From Rhodospirillales bacterium (GTDB taxonomy: Bacteria > Pseudomonadota > Alphaproteobacteria > Rhodospirillales > 2-12-FULL-67-15): a DNA stretch of 34,547 nucleotides. The translations under genes were made by a program, and so were the position numbers. This document shows, piece after piece, positions 16,669 to 24,746 of this stretch; the first letter of the stretch is position 1, and the number at the start of each line of letters is the position of its first letter. The notes under the pieces were generated by a model. It searched no databases. It saw only the letters and a list, made by a program, of their open reading frames with translations, and was not told where the DNA came from. The stretch covers positions 1 through 34,547 of the forward strand of contig SHWG01000008.1 in assembly GCA_009693905.1 (NCBI GenBank), given 5' to 3'.

Positions 16669-17055
16669 CTACTTTCCGCCGGTCTCCACCGCCAGGCCAG
16701 CGGCCATCCAGCCGAGCATTCCTCCTTTGAGCGAGACCGCCTCGGTCCGGCCGGCGGCGCGCAACGCTTCGCCTACGCCCAGCGAACGCTTGCCGCCGAG
16801 GCAGACGAGAACGAGCTTGAGTCCGCCGAAGCGGGGAAAGGTGGCGGCGTCGAACTCGGACTTGGCAAAGAGCAGCGCGCCCGGAATCCGTTCTTCTTCG
16901 AATTCGTCGCGCTCGCGCACGTCGACGATCACGGCGGTTCCCGCCCGCCGCCATTGCTCGACGCTCAAGGGATCGACTTCCGGCACCGGAGAAGGTTGCT
17001 CAAGGGGGATCGGCATAGCGATCTCGGAAACGACGGCGGCGTGGATGGCGGACAT
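16669..17055 (-). CDS. Single-domain rhodanese-like protein
   Basis: Protein of 128 aa. The rhodanese core is AVIVDVRERDEFEEERIPGA, with an active-site loop VCLGGKRSLGVG containing the catalytic cysteine and a final LKGGMLGWMAAGLAVE. The loop differs from its downstream partner (CLGGKR against CAVGAR), so the two may differ in sulfur donor or acceptor. An extra N-terminal stretch of about 28 residues (MPIPLEQPSPVPEVDPL) precedes the domain. GAGGG lies 5-6 bases before ATG 17055, and a near-consensus promoter lies 36 bases further upstream. It is the first gene of the two-rhodanese unit. Confidence 0.93.
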   Translation of the reverse strand: MSAIHAAVVSEIAMPIPLEQPSPVPEVDPLSVEQWRRAGTAVIVDVRERDEFEEERIPGALLFAKSEFDAATFPRFGGLKLVLVCLGGKRSLGVGEALRAAGRTEAVSLKGGMLGWMAAGLAVETGGK

Positions 17056-17090
17056 AAAACCCTCGAATTAACTCTCGGAATATGGAAATT

Positions 17091-17118
17091 ATCATAAATA
17101 CACTAATAAATATGTCAA
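17091..17118 (-). promoter_or_regulatory. Near-consensus sigma70-type promoter with AT-rich upstream region
   Basis: Reading the minus strand, TTGACA (17113-17118) and TATGAT (17091-17096) are 16 bases apart. About 40 bases of almost pure A/T (17119-17160) lie upstream, resembling an UP element. The start would lie near 17084, giving a leader of about 29 bases to the rhodanese ATG at 17055. The AT content stands out sharply from the GC-rich surroundings. Confidence 0.72.
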
Positions 17119-17189
17119 ATATAATAAATTACTATATTTTAATGTTATTAATGACTAACGCAAATCGTTGAATCCGAAGGCGGAAATTT

Positions 17190-17771
17190 TCACCGGTTTT
17201 TGGCGTGGTATTCTGGGTTGGGCATCATGTCGAGGGCATGGGCCACCCGGTTGGTGTAGTTGAAAAACGCCGCCGTGTCGGCGATGTCGAAGATGTCGGG
17301 CTCGGTGAATCCGACTTTGCGCAAGGCGTCCCGGTCGGATTCGCCGATGTCGTGGGGCGTTTCGGTGAGCTTCCAGGCGAAATCGAGCATCGCGCGCTGG
17401 CGCGCCGGCAGCTCGGCGACGCGGTAGTTCATCACCAGCATCTCGCCCAGTTGCGGGTCGCCGGAAAGCTCGCGCACCGCCTGGCCGTGTGCGACCAGGC
17501 AGTAGTAGCAATGGTTGGCGCACGACACCACGACCGCGATCATCTCGCGTTCGAGCTTGGTGAGCTTGCAGCGCTCCTCGTCCAACATCAGCGTGTTGTA
17601 GAAGCGCGAGAAGGCGCGGAACTTGTCTGGATTGGCGGTGTAGGCGCGGAGCACGTAGGGAATCAGTCCAAGTTTTTCCACGCACTTGGCGAAGTATTTC
17701 TTGATGTCGTCCTCGAGGGTCGCCGGGTCGGGCAGGGTTGGAAGCCGGACGATGTGCTTGGGCTGGGGCAT
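17190..17771 (-). CDS. Peroxidase-related AhpD/carboxymuconolactone-decarboxylase family protein
   Basis: Protein of 193 aa of the AhpD-like fold. The redox motif CxxC appears as ANHCYYCLVAHG, preceded by LEREMIAVVVSC, the standard active-site helix of the uncharacterised peroxidase-related branch. The family reduces peroxides with a thiol relay. The ORF track starts at 17891 but that front is antisense-like GC-rich sequence; the ATG at 17771 has GAGG about 8 bases upstream and matches the usual N-terminus. It starts 23 bases after the aroC stop on the same strand and is probably the last gene of a fabI-aroC operon. Confidence 0.9.
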   Translation of the reverse strand: MPQPKHIVRLPTLPDPATLEDDIKKYFAKCVEKLGLIPYVLRAYTANPDKFRAFSRFYNTLMLDEERCKLTKLEREMIAVVVSCANHCYYCLVAHGQAVRELSGDPQLGEMLVMNYRVAELPARQRAMLDFAWKLTETPHDIGESDRDALRKVGFTEPDIFDIADTAAFFNYTNRVAHALDMMPNPEYHAKNR

Positions 17772-17794
17772 GGAGGACCTCGGGGAGGGGGCGG

Positions 17795-18871
17795 TTACGC
17801 CCCGCACTGGCCGCGCTGGCGGAGGAAGTGATCGGCGAGCACCAGCGCCAGCATCGCCTCGCCGATGGGCACGGCGCGGATGCCGACGCAAGGATCATGC
17901 CGGCCCTTGGTCGAGACGGTGGTGTTCTTGCCCGCGGCGGTCACGGTTGGCTGGGGGATAAGGATCGAACTCGTCGGCTTGACGGCGAAGCGCACGATGA
18001 CGGGTTGGCCCGAAGAAATGCCGCCGAGAATTCCGCCGGCGTTGTTGGAGAGGAATTTGGGGCGGTCCTTGGGCCCCGAGCGCATCCCGTCGGCGTTTTC
18101 CGGGCCGGTCAGTTCGGCGGCGCCGAATCCGGCCCCGATCTCGACCCCCTTGACCGCGGGAATGCTCATCATCGCCTTGGCGATATCGGCGTCGAGCCGG
18201 TCGAACACCGGCTCGCCGAGGCCGGCGGGAACGCCCTCGGCAATCACTTCGATCACCGCGCCGACCGAGGAGCCTTTCTTGCGGATGCCGTCGAGATAGG
18301 CTTCCCAGGCGCGCGCGGCCCCTGCATCGGGGCAGAAAAATGGATTTTTGCCGACCTCGGCCCATTTCCAGCGCTTGCGCTCGATCTTTTTGGTCCCGAT
18401 CTGGATCAACGCGCCGCGGATGACGACGGATTTGCCCAGTACCTTGCGCGCGATCGCGCCGGCGGCGACCCGCACCGCGGTTTCCCTGGCGCTCGCCCGG
18501 CCCGAGCCGCGCCAATCGCGGAGTCCGTATTTCATCTGGTAGGTGTAGTCGGCGTGACCGGGGCGAAAGACATCCTTGATCAGTTCGTAGTCCTTCGAGC
18601 GCGCGTCTTCGTTGAAGATCACCAGCCCGATCGGCGCGCCGGTGGTCAGGCCCTGGAACACGCCGGATTGGATATGAATCCGGTCGCGCTCGCGCCGCTG
18701 GGTGGTGAAGCGGGACTGGCCGGGGCGGCGGCGGTCGAGATAGGGCTGGATGTCGGATTCGGCCAGCGCGATTCCGGGCGGAACGCCGTCGACGACTCCG
18801 CCAATGGCGGGCCCGTGGCTTTCGCCGAAGGTGGTGACGCGCAGCAGATGTCCGAAAGTGTTCCCGCCCAT
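17795..18871 (-). CDS. aroC: Chorismate synthase
   Basis: Enzyme of 358 aa catalysing the last common step of aromatic amino acid synthesis, 5-enolpyruvylshikimate 3-phosphate to chorismate, with reduced FMN. Signatures are complete: the first near the start ([17 protein letters not shown]), [13 protein letters not shown], the middle [14 protein letters not shown] and [15 protein letters not shown], and the third [19 protein letters not shown]. Start ATG 18871 is 7 bases after the fabI stop, so the two genes are co-transcribed. Length and start are normal. Confidence 0.97.
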   Translation of the reverse strand: MGGNTFGHLLRVTTFGESHGPAIGGVVDGVPPGIALAESDIQPYLDRRRPGQSRFTTQRRERDRIHIQSGVFQGLTTGAPIGLVIFNEDARSKDYELIKDVFRPGHADYTYQMKYGLRDWRGSGRASARETAVRVAAGAIARKVLGKSVVIRGALIQIGTKKIERKRWKWAEVGKNPFFCPDAGAARAWEAYLDGIRKKGSSVGAVIEVIAEGVPAGLGEPVFDRLDADIAKAMMSIPAVKGVEIGAGFGAAELTGPENADGMRSGPKDRPKFLSNNAGGILGGISSGQPVIVRFAVKPTSSILIPQPTVTAAGKNTTVSTKGRHDPCVGIRAVPIGEAMLALVLADHFLRQRGQCGA

Positions 18872-18878
18872 GGTTCCG

Positions 18879-19682
18879 TCACACCACCGAAATGTCCGGC
18901 GCGTCCACCGCCTTCATGCCGACGATGTTGTAGCCGCAATCGACATGATGGACTTCGCCGGTGACGCCGCTTGAGAGGCCGGAGAGCAGGTAAAGCCCGG
19001 CGCCGCCGATGTCGTCCAAGGTGACGTTGCGCCGGAGCGGAGAATTATATTCGTTCCACTTGAGAATGTAACGGAAATCGCCGATCGCCGAGGACGCCAG
19101 CGTCTTCATCGGCCCGGCCGAAAGGGCGTTGACCCGGATGCGGTGCTTGCCCAGGTCCTCGGCGAGATAGCGCACGCTCGCTTCCAGCGCGGCCTTGGCG
19201 ACGCCCATGACGTTGTAGTGGGGCATGACCCGCTCGGCCCCGAAGTAGCTCAGCGTCAACAGGCTGCCGCCGTCTTTCATCAGCGCCGTCGCGCGCCGGC
19301 AGACGTCGGTGAAGGAGTAACACGAGATGTTCATCGTCCGGGCGAAGTTGTCCGGCGTGGTGTCGATGTAGCGGCCCTTGAGTTCTTCCTTGTCGGAATA
19401 GGCGACGGCGTGGACGACAAAATCGAGCCGGCCCCAGCGTTCGGCCAGCGAGCGAAAGAGCGCGTCCAAGGTTTCAGGGGTGGCGACATCGCAGGGGAGG
19501 ACGATATCCGCGCCGATGCCCGCGGCGAGCGGCCGCACCCGCTTTTCCAGCGCCTCGCCCTGATAGGTGAAGGCCAGTTCGGCGCCGTGGGCATGGACCG
19601 TTTTGGCGATGCCCCAGGCGATCGAACGTTCGTTGGCGACGCCCAGGATCAAGCCGCGTTTGCCGTGCATCAGGGACGTCAT
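18879..19682 (-). CDS. fabI: Enoyl-[acyl-carrier-protein] reductase (NADH)
   Basis: Short-chain dehydrogenase-fold enzyme of 267 aa, the final reductase of each fatty-acid elongation cycle. The family start [21 protein letters not shown] holds the nucleotide-binding glycines. The catalytic pair is in [10 protein letters not shown] (Tyr-x6-Lys), with the second conserved tyrosine in [12 protein letters not shown] 19682 is chosen because GAGGT lies 5-9 bases before it and the protein then begins as FabI proteins do; ATG 19700 and 19706 and the track start at 19790 lack a ribosome site. It heads the fabI-aroC-AhpD-like unit. The first residues of the longer frame run toward the repeat element described at 19771. 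Confidence 0.96.
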   Translation of the reverse strand: MTSLMHGKRGLILGVANERSIAWGIAKTVHAHGAELAFTYQGEALEKRVRPLAAGIGADIVLPCDVATPETLDALFRSLAERWGRLDFVVHAVAYSDKEELKGRYIDTTPDNFARTMNISCYSFTDVCRRATALMKDGGSLLTLSYFGAERVMPHYNVMGVAKAALEASVRYLAEDLGKHRIRVNALSAGPMKTLASSAIGDFRYILKWNEYNSPLRRNVTLDDIGGAGLYLLSGLSSGVTGEVHHVDCGYNIVGMKAVDAPDISVV

Positions 19683-19770
19683 CGGAACCTCGGGGGTCAT
19701 GGCCATGGGGATAAATCGTAAACGGGCGGCGATGGTACACGAAAGGCCATGGACGCAAAACAGATCCGGC

Positions 19771-19827
19771 GCGCGCCGATAGGGGCGCATCCTTTAACGC
19801 ATGCGGGGTTAAGCCCGCGCGCCGCGG
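19771..19827. repeat. Dispersed GC-rich palindromic repeat, copy A (intergenic)
   Basis: This segment, read on the minus strand, contains GCGCGGGCTTAACCCCGC followed by a TTA-rich joint and GGATGCGCCCCTA. A second copy with about 46 of 52 matching positions is found at 24009-24069 on the plus strand. Each copy has two potential hairpins, one around CTTAA and one around CCCTA. Copy A lies between the stop of the DnaJ-like gene and fabI. Confidence 0.8.
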
Positions 19828-19830
19828 GCC

Positions 19831-20799
19831 TTAAGTCTCGTCGTCCGGCGGGCTTGCGTGCGTCGCGCCGAAAGGCGCGCCATCGGATGATGCTGGCTTC
19901 GCCGGCGCGCGCACGACGGCGTCGGCTGGCTCACCCGCGTCGGCGCGGACCTTGTAGGGATGCCGGGCGCTCCAGGCGCGGACGAATTCCACCAGCTCGG
20001 GATCGAGTTGCGACGGCAGCACGACCTTGAGAACGGCGTAATGGTCGCCGCGCTTGTCCCCGCTCTTCGCCAGTCCCCTGCCTTTGAGCCTGAGAATGGT
20101 GCCGGTGTTGGCCCCCTCGGGGATCGTGACCACGACCGGTCCGTCGATGGTCTCGACCTCGGCGCGACCGCCGAGAACCGCCTCGGCGAGCGTGACGGGA
20201 AGTTCGGCGCGGATGTCGTTTCCGTCGATGCGGAAGACGGGATGGGGCTCGACCGCGATCTCGACCAGGGCATCACCGCCCGCGCCGCCGCCGAGCCCGG
20301 GCATGCCCTGGCCGCGCAGACGCAGGACTTGGCCCGCATGGGTGCCGGACGGAATGGATACTTTCAGCCGCTTGCCGTTGGCCATGCTCACGTGCTTGAC
20401 CACGCCCCGGGCGGCCTCGATGAACTCGATTTTAAGGGTGTAGTCCACGTTCGCGCCGTTGATCTTGATGCCGGCGTCGTGCGTCGCGCGTTCGCGGAAG
20501 AACCGATCGAACGGATTGCGCCGCTCCGAGGCGGCCGCCGCGCCGGACGGAGACGAAGCGCCTCGCCGCGCGCGGGCCGCGCCCGAGGGGTCGATCTCGC
20601 CGCGGTCGTAGCGTTTTCGCTTCTCGGAATCCGAGAGCAGCGCGTAGGCCGCGCCGATGTGTTTGAATTTTTCCTCGGCGCGAGCGTCGCCGGGGCGGCG
20701 GTCGGGGTGAAGTTCCCGCGCCAGGCGGCGGTAGGAGGCCTTGATTTCCTCGGGACTCGCGCCGCGGCGAAGCCCGAGTACGGAATAGGGGTCCTTCAT
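19831..20799 (-). CDS. DnaJ-like co-chaperone without zinc finger (CbpA-type)
   Basis: J-domain protein of 322 aa. The J domain (about residues 1-68) starts MKDPYSVLGLRRGASPEEIK and has the HPD tripeptide (ELHPDRRPGD) that stimulates DnaK. A linker rich in Ala/Gly/Ser/Arg follows, then the C-terminal peptide-binding domains (VSIPSGTHAGQVLRLRGQGMPG and VVVTIPEGANTGTILRLKGRGL). The four CxxCxGxG zinc motifs of true DnaJ are absent, as in CbpA/DjlA-like proteins. The ORF track begins at 21429 but covers the lipoprotein gene in a wrong frame; ATG 20799 gives the exact J-domain start. The order with fabI/aroC downstream and pdxH upstream is typical of Alphaproteobacteria. The last 30 residues are low-complexity. 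Confidence 0.92.
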   Translation of the reverse strand: MKDPYSVLGLRRGASPEEIKASYRRLARELHPDRRPGDARAEEKFKHIGAAYALLSDSEKRKRYDRGEIDPSGAARARRGASSPSGAAAASERRNPFDRFFRERATHDAGIKINGANVDYTLKIEFIEAARGVVKHVSMANGKRLKVSIPSGTHAGQVLRLRGQGMPGLGGGAGGDALVEIAVEPHPVFRIDGNDIRAELPVTLAEAVLGGRAEVETIDGPVVVTIPEGANTGTILRLKGRGLAKSGDKRGDHYAVLKVVLPSQLDPELVEFVRAWSARHPYKVRADAGEPADAVVRAPAKPASSDGAPFGATHASPPDDET

Positions 20800-20832
20800 C
20801 GCGGCGACATTATCACGGACCGGCGGCCGGGC

Positions 20833-20867
20833 AAAAAAACACCGGCCGGGGCGCGGCCCGGCCGGTG
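20833..20867 (-). terminator. Intrinsic terminator of the lipoprotein gene
   Basis: On the minus strand a perfect 11-bp stem CACCGGCCGGG / CCCGGCCGGTG, with a 6-base loop, is followed directly by TTTTTTT. It stands 28 bases after the lipoprotein stop and 34 bases before the DnaJ-like start, so it separates the two transcription units. Confidence 0.93.
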
Positions 20868-20894
20868 CGTGTTCAAACGCGCGCGCCCCGCGGA

Positions 20895-21371
20895 TTACTG
20901 GACGATTTGCCAGTTGCCGTTCGCCTGGCGGCAGGCGCGGCCCATCGCCCGCTCGGTGCGGCCGTCGACGGTGATGGTTTGTTCGAATTCGCGGCAATCC
21001 TGCCCGGAGGGCGAGCGATACGTGCTGGTCGGCGTATAGGTGCCCGAGTTGCCCGAATCCGGGTTGCGCCAGGACGTGCTCTGGCCGGCGCGAGCGGTTT
21101 CGAGGGACGTTTGCGCGGTGCGCTGGGACATGGCCTTGTCGGCGTTGTCGAGCGACTTGCCGATCTCGCTCCCGAGCATGGCGCCGGCAAGCGTGCCGAC
21201 GGCGATCCCGACCATCTGTCCCCGGCCGCTGCCGATCTGCGAGCCGATCAGGGCGCCGGTGCCGGCGCCGAGGATCGTGCCCATGGTCTGCTTGGGGTTG
21301 TCCTGCATGTTCTGGCATCCGGCGAGAATGACCGCCGCCGCCGTCGCCAAAGCGATTCCTGTCGTTTTCAT
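20895..21371 (-). CDS. Glycine-zipper surface lipoprotein
   Basis: Protein of 158 aa with a lipoprotein signal (ATAAAVILAGCQ, lipobox LAGC), so it should be anchored by its acylated cysteine. A glycine-zipper region follows (GTILGAGTGALIGSQIGSG and VGTLAGAMLGSEIG), a motif that inserts in the outer membrane. The C-terminal half ends in REFEQTITVDGRTERAMGRACRQANGNWQIV, the conserved tail of the Rickettsia 17-kDa-antigen-like / RT0821-Lpp0805 surface-protein family. GGAG lies 9 bases before ATG 21371. It has its own near-consensus promoter and a strong terminator and is probably a single-gene unit. Its role is structural or unknown. Confidence 0.88.
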   Translation of the reverse strand: MKTTGIALATAAAVILAGCQNMQDNPKQTMGTILGAGTGALIGSQIGSGRGQMVGIAVGTLAGAMLGSEIGKSLDNADKAMSQRTAQTSLETARAGQSTSWRNPDSGNSGTYTPTSTYRSPSGQDCREFEQTITVDGRTERAMGRACRQANGNWQIVQ

Positions 21372-21436
21372 TGGTCCGATCTCCTATGGGCCGCGCCTTG
21401 CCCGGGTGGGAAAGGGATTGGGAAAGCACCGAATTA

Positions 21437-21464
21437 AATATAGGTTACCGGGGAAATGTGGCAA
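21437..21464 (-). promoter_or_regulatory. Promoter of the lipoprotein gene
   Basis: Minus-strand TTGCCA (21459-21464) and TATATT (21437-21442) are 16 bases apart, each matching 5 of 6 consensus positions. The predicted start is near 21430, about 60 bases before the ATG at 21371. pdxH, on the other strand, starts 88 bases away, so the two promoters share this gap. Confidence 0.65.
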
Positions 21465-21551
21465 ATTTGTGGGCAGCGGTGAAACCCGCGTGGACCATAT
21501 AAAGTAATCTATTTCAATAGGTTGGATGGACCGGTAGGCGAGTTTCCGATT

Positions 21552-22142
21552 ATGAGCCAAAAAGATCCCGAAGACCCGATCGCGCTTTTCCAGAGCTGGT
21601 TCGCCGAAGCGACCCGGGCCGAGCCATCGGACGCGAACGCGGTCACGCTCGCGACCGTGGACGCGGCCGGCCGGCCGTCGGCGCGGATGGTGCTGTTGAA
21701 AGACGTCGACGCGCGGGGTTTCGTCTTCTACACCAACCGCGAAAGTCGCAAAGGTTTGGAGCTCCTGGCGAACCCGCGAGCCGCGCTCTGTTTTTTCTGG
21801 AAATCCCTCGATCGCCAAGTGCGCGTCGAAGGCCCGGTCGAGCCGGTCGCGGACTCGGAAGCGGACGGTTATTTCGCCACCCGCGACCGCGCGAGCCAGA
21901 TTGGCGCCTGGGCCTCGAGCCAATCGCGCCCCTTGGAAAGCCGCTTCGCGCTGGAGCGGCGCATCGCCGAGTTCACCGCCAAATTCCACGTCGGGACGGT
22001 GCCCAGGCCGCCGTTCTGGTCCGGCTTCCGGCTGGTTCCCGAGGCGATCGAGTTCTGGCAAGAACGGCCGTTCCGGCTGCACGACCGCACGGTGTATCAT
22101 CGCGCCGGCTCCGCCTGGTCGGCGCGCAAACTTTACCCTTGA
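21552..22142 (+). CDS. pdxH: Pyridoxamine 5'-phosphate oxidase
   Basis: FMN enzyme of 196 aa that makes pyridoxal 5'-phosphate. Family blocks are present: [51 protein letters not shown], and the C-terminal signature [15 protein letters not shown] with the final [11 protein letters not shown] 21552 is preferred to the TTG at 21522; the ribosome site is weak for both. It diverges from the lipoprotein and DnaJ-like genes, the normal neighbourhood for pdxH in Alphaproteobacteria. The following transporter gene starts 5 bases after its stop. Confidence 0.96.
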   Translation: MSQKDPEDPIALFQSWFAEATRAEPSDANAVTLATVDAAGRPSARMVLLKDVDARGFVFYTNRESRKGLELLANPRAALCFFWKSLDRQVRVEGPVEPVADSEADGYFATRDRASQIGAWASSQSRPLESRFALERRIAEFTAKFHVGTVPRPPFWSGFRLVPEAIEFWQERPFRLHDRTVYHRAGSAWSARKLYP

Positions 22143-22147
22143 GCCCC

Positions 22148-23077
22148 ATGCCCCAAATCTCGGTTTCACCCCTCGCTTCGCCGAACGAGGCCAATCACCG
22201 CCTGATCCGCCTGGCGGCGCAGGCGTCGGTGGCGGTCGCGTCGCTGCTGATCCTGGCCAAGCTCGCGGCGTGGCTGATCACCGATTCGGTCAGCCTGTTG
22301 TCGGCTTTGATCGATTCCATGCTCGACGTCGGCGCTTCGCTCGTCAACCTGATCGCCATCCGCCACGCGCTCACGCCGGCGGACGATGAACACCGGTTCG
22401 GCCACGGCAAGGCCGAGGCGCTCGCCGGACTCGGCCAGGCCGCCTTCGTCGCCGGCTCGGCCGCGTTCCTGCTCGTGCAGGCCGGCGAACGCCTGCTCCG
22501 GCCGAGGCCGCTCGACCATCCCGACATCGGCATCGCGGTCATGGTGTTTTCCATCGCCGTCACCGTCGCGCTGGTCGTGTTCCAGAAATACGTCATGCGC
22601 CGGACGTCGTCGGTCGCCATCAGCGCCGACTCGCTCCACTACGAGACCGACATTCTCGCCAACGCCGGCGTCATCGTGTCGTTGGTCCTGGTTTCGCGCT
22701 TCGGCTGGCAGGCCGCCGATCCGCTCGTCGCGATCGCCATCGTCGCTTATATCTTTTGGAGCGCGTGGGGGATCGGCGCCCGCGCGTTGCACATCCTGAT
22801 GGATCGCGAACTGCCCGACGCCGATCGCGTGAAAATCGCGGCCGTCGCGAGGTCGCATCCGGCGGTGCGCGGCGTCCACGATCTCAAGACCCGCTCCTCG
22901 GGATCGCACGTGTTCATCCAGCTTCACCTCGAGCTCGACGGCGAAATGAAGCTCAACGACGTCCACATCGTTTCCGAGGACGTGATGAAGCGGATCATGG
23001 CCGCGTACCCGAACGCCGAGGTCATCGTCCACGAGGACCCCGAAGGCGTGGTCGAACAGCGCTCCGTCCACGGCTGA
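22148..23077 (+). CDS. Cation diffusion facilitator, FieF-like
   Basis: Inner-membrane metal/proton antiporter of 309 aa. There are about six membrane helices in the first 210 residues (for example ASVAVASLLILAKLAAWLI and VMVFSIAVTVALVVF) and a cytoplasmic C-terminal metallochaperone-like domain (VHDLKTRSSGSHVFIQLHLEL). The transport site follows the FieF/YiiP pattern: DSMLD in helix 2 and HYETD in helix 5, that is two Asp plus His and Asp. A His-rich linker (DDEHRFGHGKAEAL) lies between. This pattern suggests Zn(II) or Fe(II). ATG 22148 is chosen over the in-frame TTG at 22139, which overlaps the pdxH stop. Confidence 0.94.
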   Translation: MPQISVSPLASPNEANHRLIRLAAQASVAVASLLILAKLAAWLITDSVSLLSALIDSMLDVGASLVNLIAIRHALTPADDEHRFGHGKAEALAGLGQAAFVAGSAAFLLVQAGERLLRPRPLDHPDIGIAVMVFSIAVTVALVVFQKYVMRRTSSVAISADSLHYETDILANAGVIVSLVLVSRFGWQAADPLVAIAIVAYIFWSAWGIGARALHILMDRELPDADRVKIAAVARSHPAVRGVHDLKTRSSGSHVFIQLHLELDGEMKLNDVHIVSEDVMKRIMAAYPNAEVIVHEDPEGVVEQRSVHG

Positions 23078-23095
23078 GCGGCGCATAGGCGGATC

Positions 23096-24693
23096 ATGAC
23101 CGCTGCCGAACCCCAGGCCGAAGCGATCGCGGTGCTGTCCCGGCCCGAGACCTACGGCGCGGGCGTCGCCGAGGTGCGCCGGATCGAGCCCCACATCTCG
23201 GTCGTCTTTCTCGCCGGACCCCGCGCCTTCAAGCTGAAGAAGGCGGTGCGCTATCCCTATCTCGACTTCTCGAGTCTGGGAAAACGCCGCGCCGCGTGCG
23301 AAGCGGAAATCGCCGTCAATCGCCGCGCCGCGCCGACGATCTACCGGCGCGCCGTCGCGCTCGCGCGCGGCGCCGATGGAAGGCTTTGCCTTGAAGGCGA
23401 AGGCCCGCCGGTCGAATGGCTGGTGGAAATGGTTCGCTTCGACGAAAACGGGTTGTTCGACCGCCTCGCCCGCGCCGACATATTGGAGCGGCACCGGATC
23501 GAGGAACTGGCGGAGACGGTGGCCGGTTTTCACCGGGACGCGGAGCCCCGGCGCGACGCGGATTCGGCGGCCGGCCTTGCTGAGACCATCGCCGGCAACG
23601 CCGCGAGCATGGCCGGGCCCGCGAGCGGCGCCTTCGCCGCCGACGCGATCGCGCGATTGAAAGCAATGTCCGACGCGCGTCTTACGTCGCTGCGCGAACT
23701 TCTCGACCGGCGGCGGGAGCAGGGCCTGGTCCGCCGCTGCCACGGCGATTTGCATCTCGGCAACATCTGCCTGATCGACGGCAAACCGGTCCTGTTCGAC
23801 GCCATCGAGTTCAACGAGGCTTTCGCGGTCATCGACGTTCTTTACGACGCGCTTTCCTGGCGATGGACTTGGATCATCTCGGCCAGCGCCGTTTGGCCGG
23901 CCAATTCCTCAACCGCTATCTCGACGCGGCCGGAGACGACGACGGCCTGGCGGCACTACCGCTGTTTCTCTCCTTGCGCGCGGCGATCCGCGCCCACGTC
24001 GGCGCGACCGCGGCGCGCGCGGGCTTAACCCCGCGCGCATTAGATGATGCGCCCCTACCTGGGCGCGCGTTCAAGAACCCGGCCGAGGCCCACGCCCGGC
24101 GCTATCTGGAAGAAGCGTTCGCGTATCTCGAACCGGTTGGCGCGCGCCTGATCGCCATTGGCGGCCTTTCCGGCAGCGGCAAATCCCGGCTCGCGTGCGA
24201 GCTCGCTCCCTGGGTCGGGGCGGCGCCAGGGGCGCGGGTGGTGCGTTCCGACGTGGTCCGCAAGCAACTCGCGGGCGTCGGGCTGCACGACCGTCTTGCG
24301 CCTGAGGGCTACACGGCGGAAATGACCGCGCGGACCTTCGCCGAACTGGATCGGCGCGTCGAGGCGGCTTTGCGGATCGGCCGGCCGGTGGTCGCGGACG
24401 CGGTCTTCGCTGATCCCTCGGAAAGAGATCGCCTCGCTCGTATTGCCCAGGCGTGCGGGGTGCCCTTCGACGGGCTTTGGCTCGAAGCCGACCCGGCGAT
24501 CCTGGAGCGTCGCCTGGCCGAGCGAAAAGCCGACGTTTCCGACGCCACGATCGAGGTCCTCCGCCGGCAGCAGACCTATAATCTCGGCCCCATCGCATGG
24601 ACCCGGATCGGGAGCGGCGGGGCGAGGGAGGAGACGCTGGTCAAGGCCTTGGGGACGCTGGAATTGCCAGCGCTGGCCGGCAACGCGCTTTGA
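23096..24693 (+). pseudogene. Frameshifted bifunctional aminoglycoside-phosphotransferase-like / AAA kinase gene
   Basis: Two overlapping ORFs (23096-24028 and 23863-24693) together encode the two halves of a protein normally made as one chain of roughly 500-530 aa. The first half is a kinase-like fold with catalytic loop CHGDLHLGN and metal motif DAIEFN. The second has a P-loop (IGGLSGSGKSRLACEL) and a kinase-like lid (RRQQTYNLGP). The reading frame changes by one base near 23848-23851. The first frame continues VLYDALSWRWTW, whereas the other frame reads AFLAMDLDHLGQRRLAGQFLNRYL, the expected continuation. One missing base there would restore the protein. It may be a real inactivation, programmed shift or sequencing error. 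An internal 57-bp repeat is inserted in the second half without breaking the frame. Confidence 0.85.
24009..24069. repeat. Dispersed GC-rich palindromic repeat, copy B (inside coding sequence)
   Basis: Second copy of the element at 19771-19827, here on the plus strand: GCGCGGGCTTAACCCCGC, then ATTAGATGATGCGCCCCTA, ending in GGGCGCGCG. The first hairpin is perfect over 9 bp (GCGCGCGGG / CCCGCGCGC with a 6-base loop). It is read through in frame as about 19 residues (RAGLTPRALDDAPLPGRAF) in a linker of the kinase-like protein, between the last helices of the first domain and the P-loop domain. Confidence 0.8.
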
Positions 24694-24717
24694 AACCCCC
24701 GCCGGCGGACCTATATT
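24690..24717 (+). promoter_or_regulatory. Probable promoter of the universal stress protein gene
   Basis: TTGAAA (24690-24695) and TATATT (24712-24717) with a 16-base spacer, each matching 5 of 6 consensus positions. The -35 overlaps the stop of the preceding frameshifted gene. The predicted start near 24724 gives a short leader containing the GAGGAA ribosome site before ATG 24747. Confidence 0.62.
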
Positions 24718-24746
24718 TCAGGAAGGGGAAGGCAGAGGAATAAACC

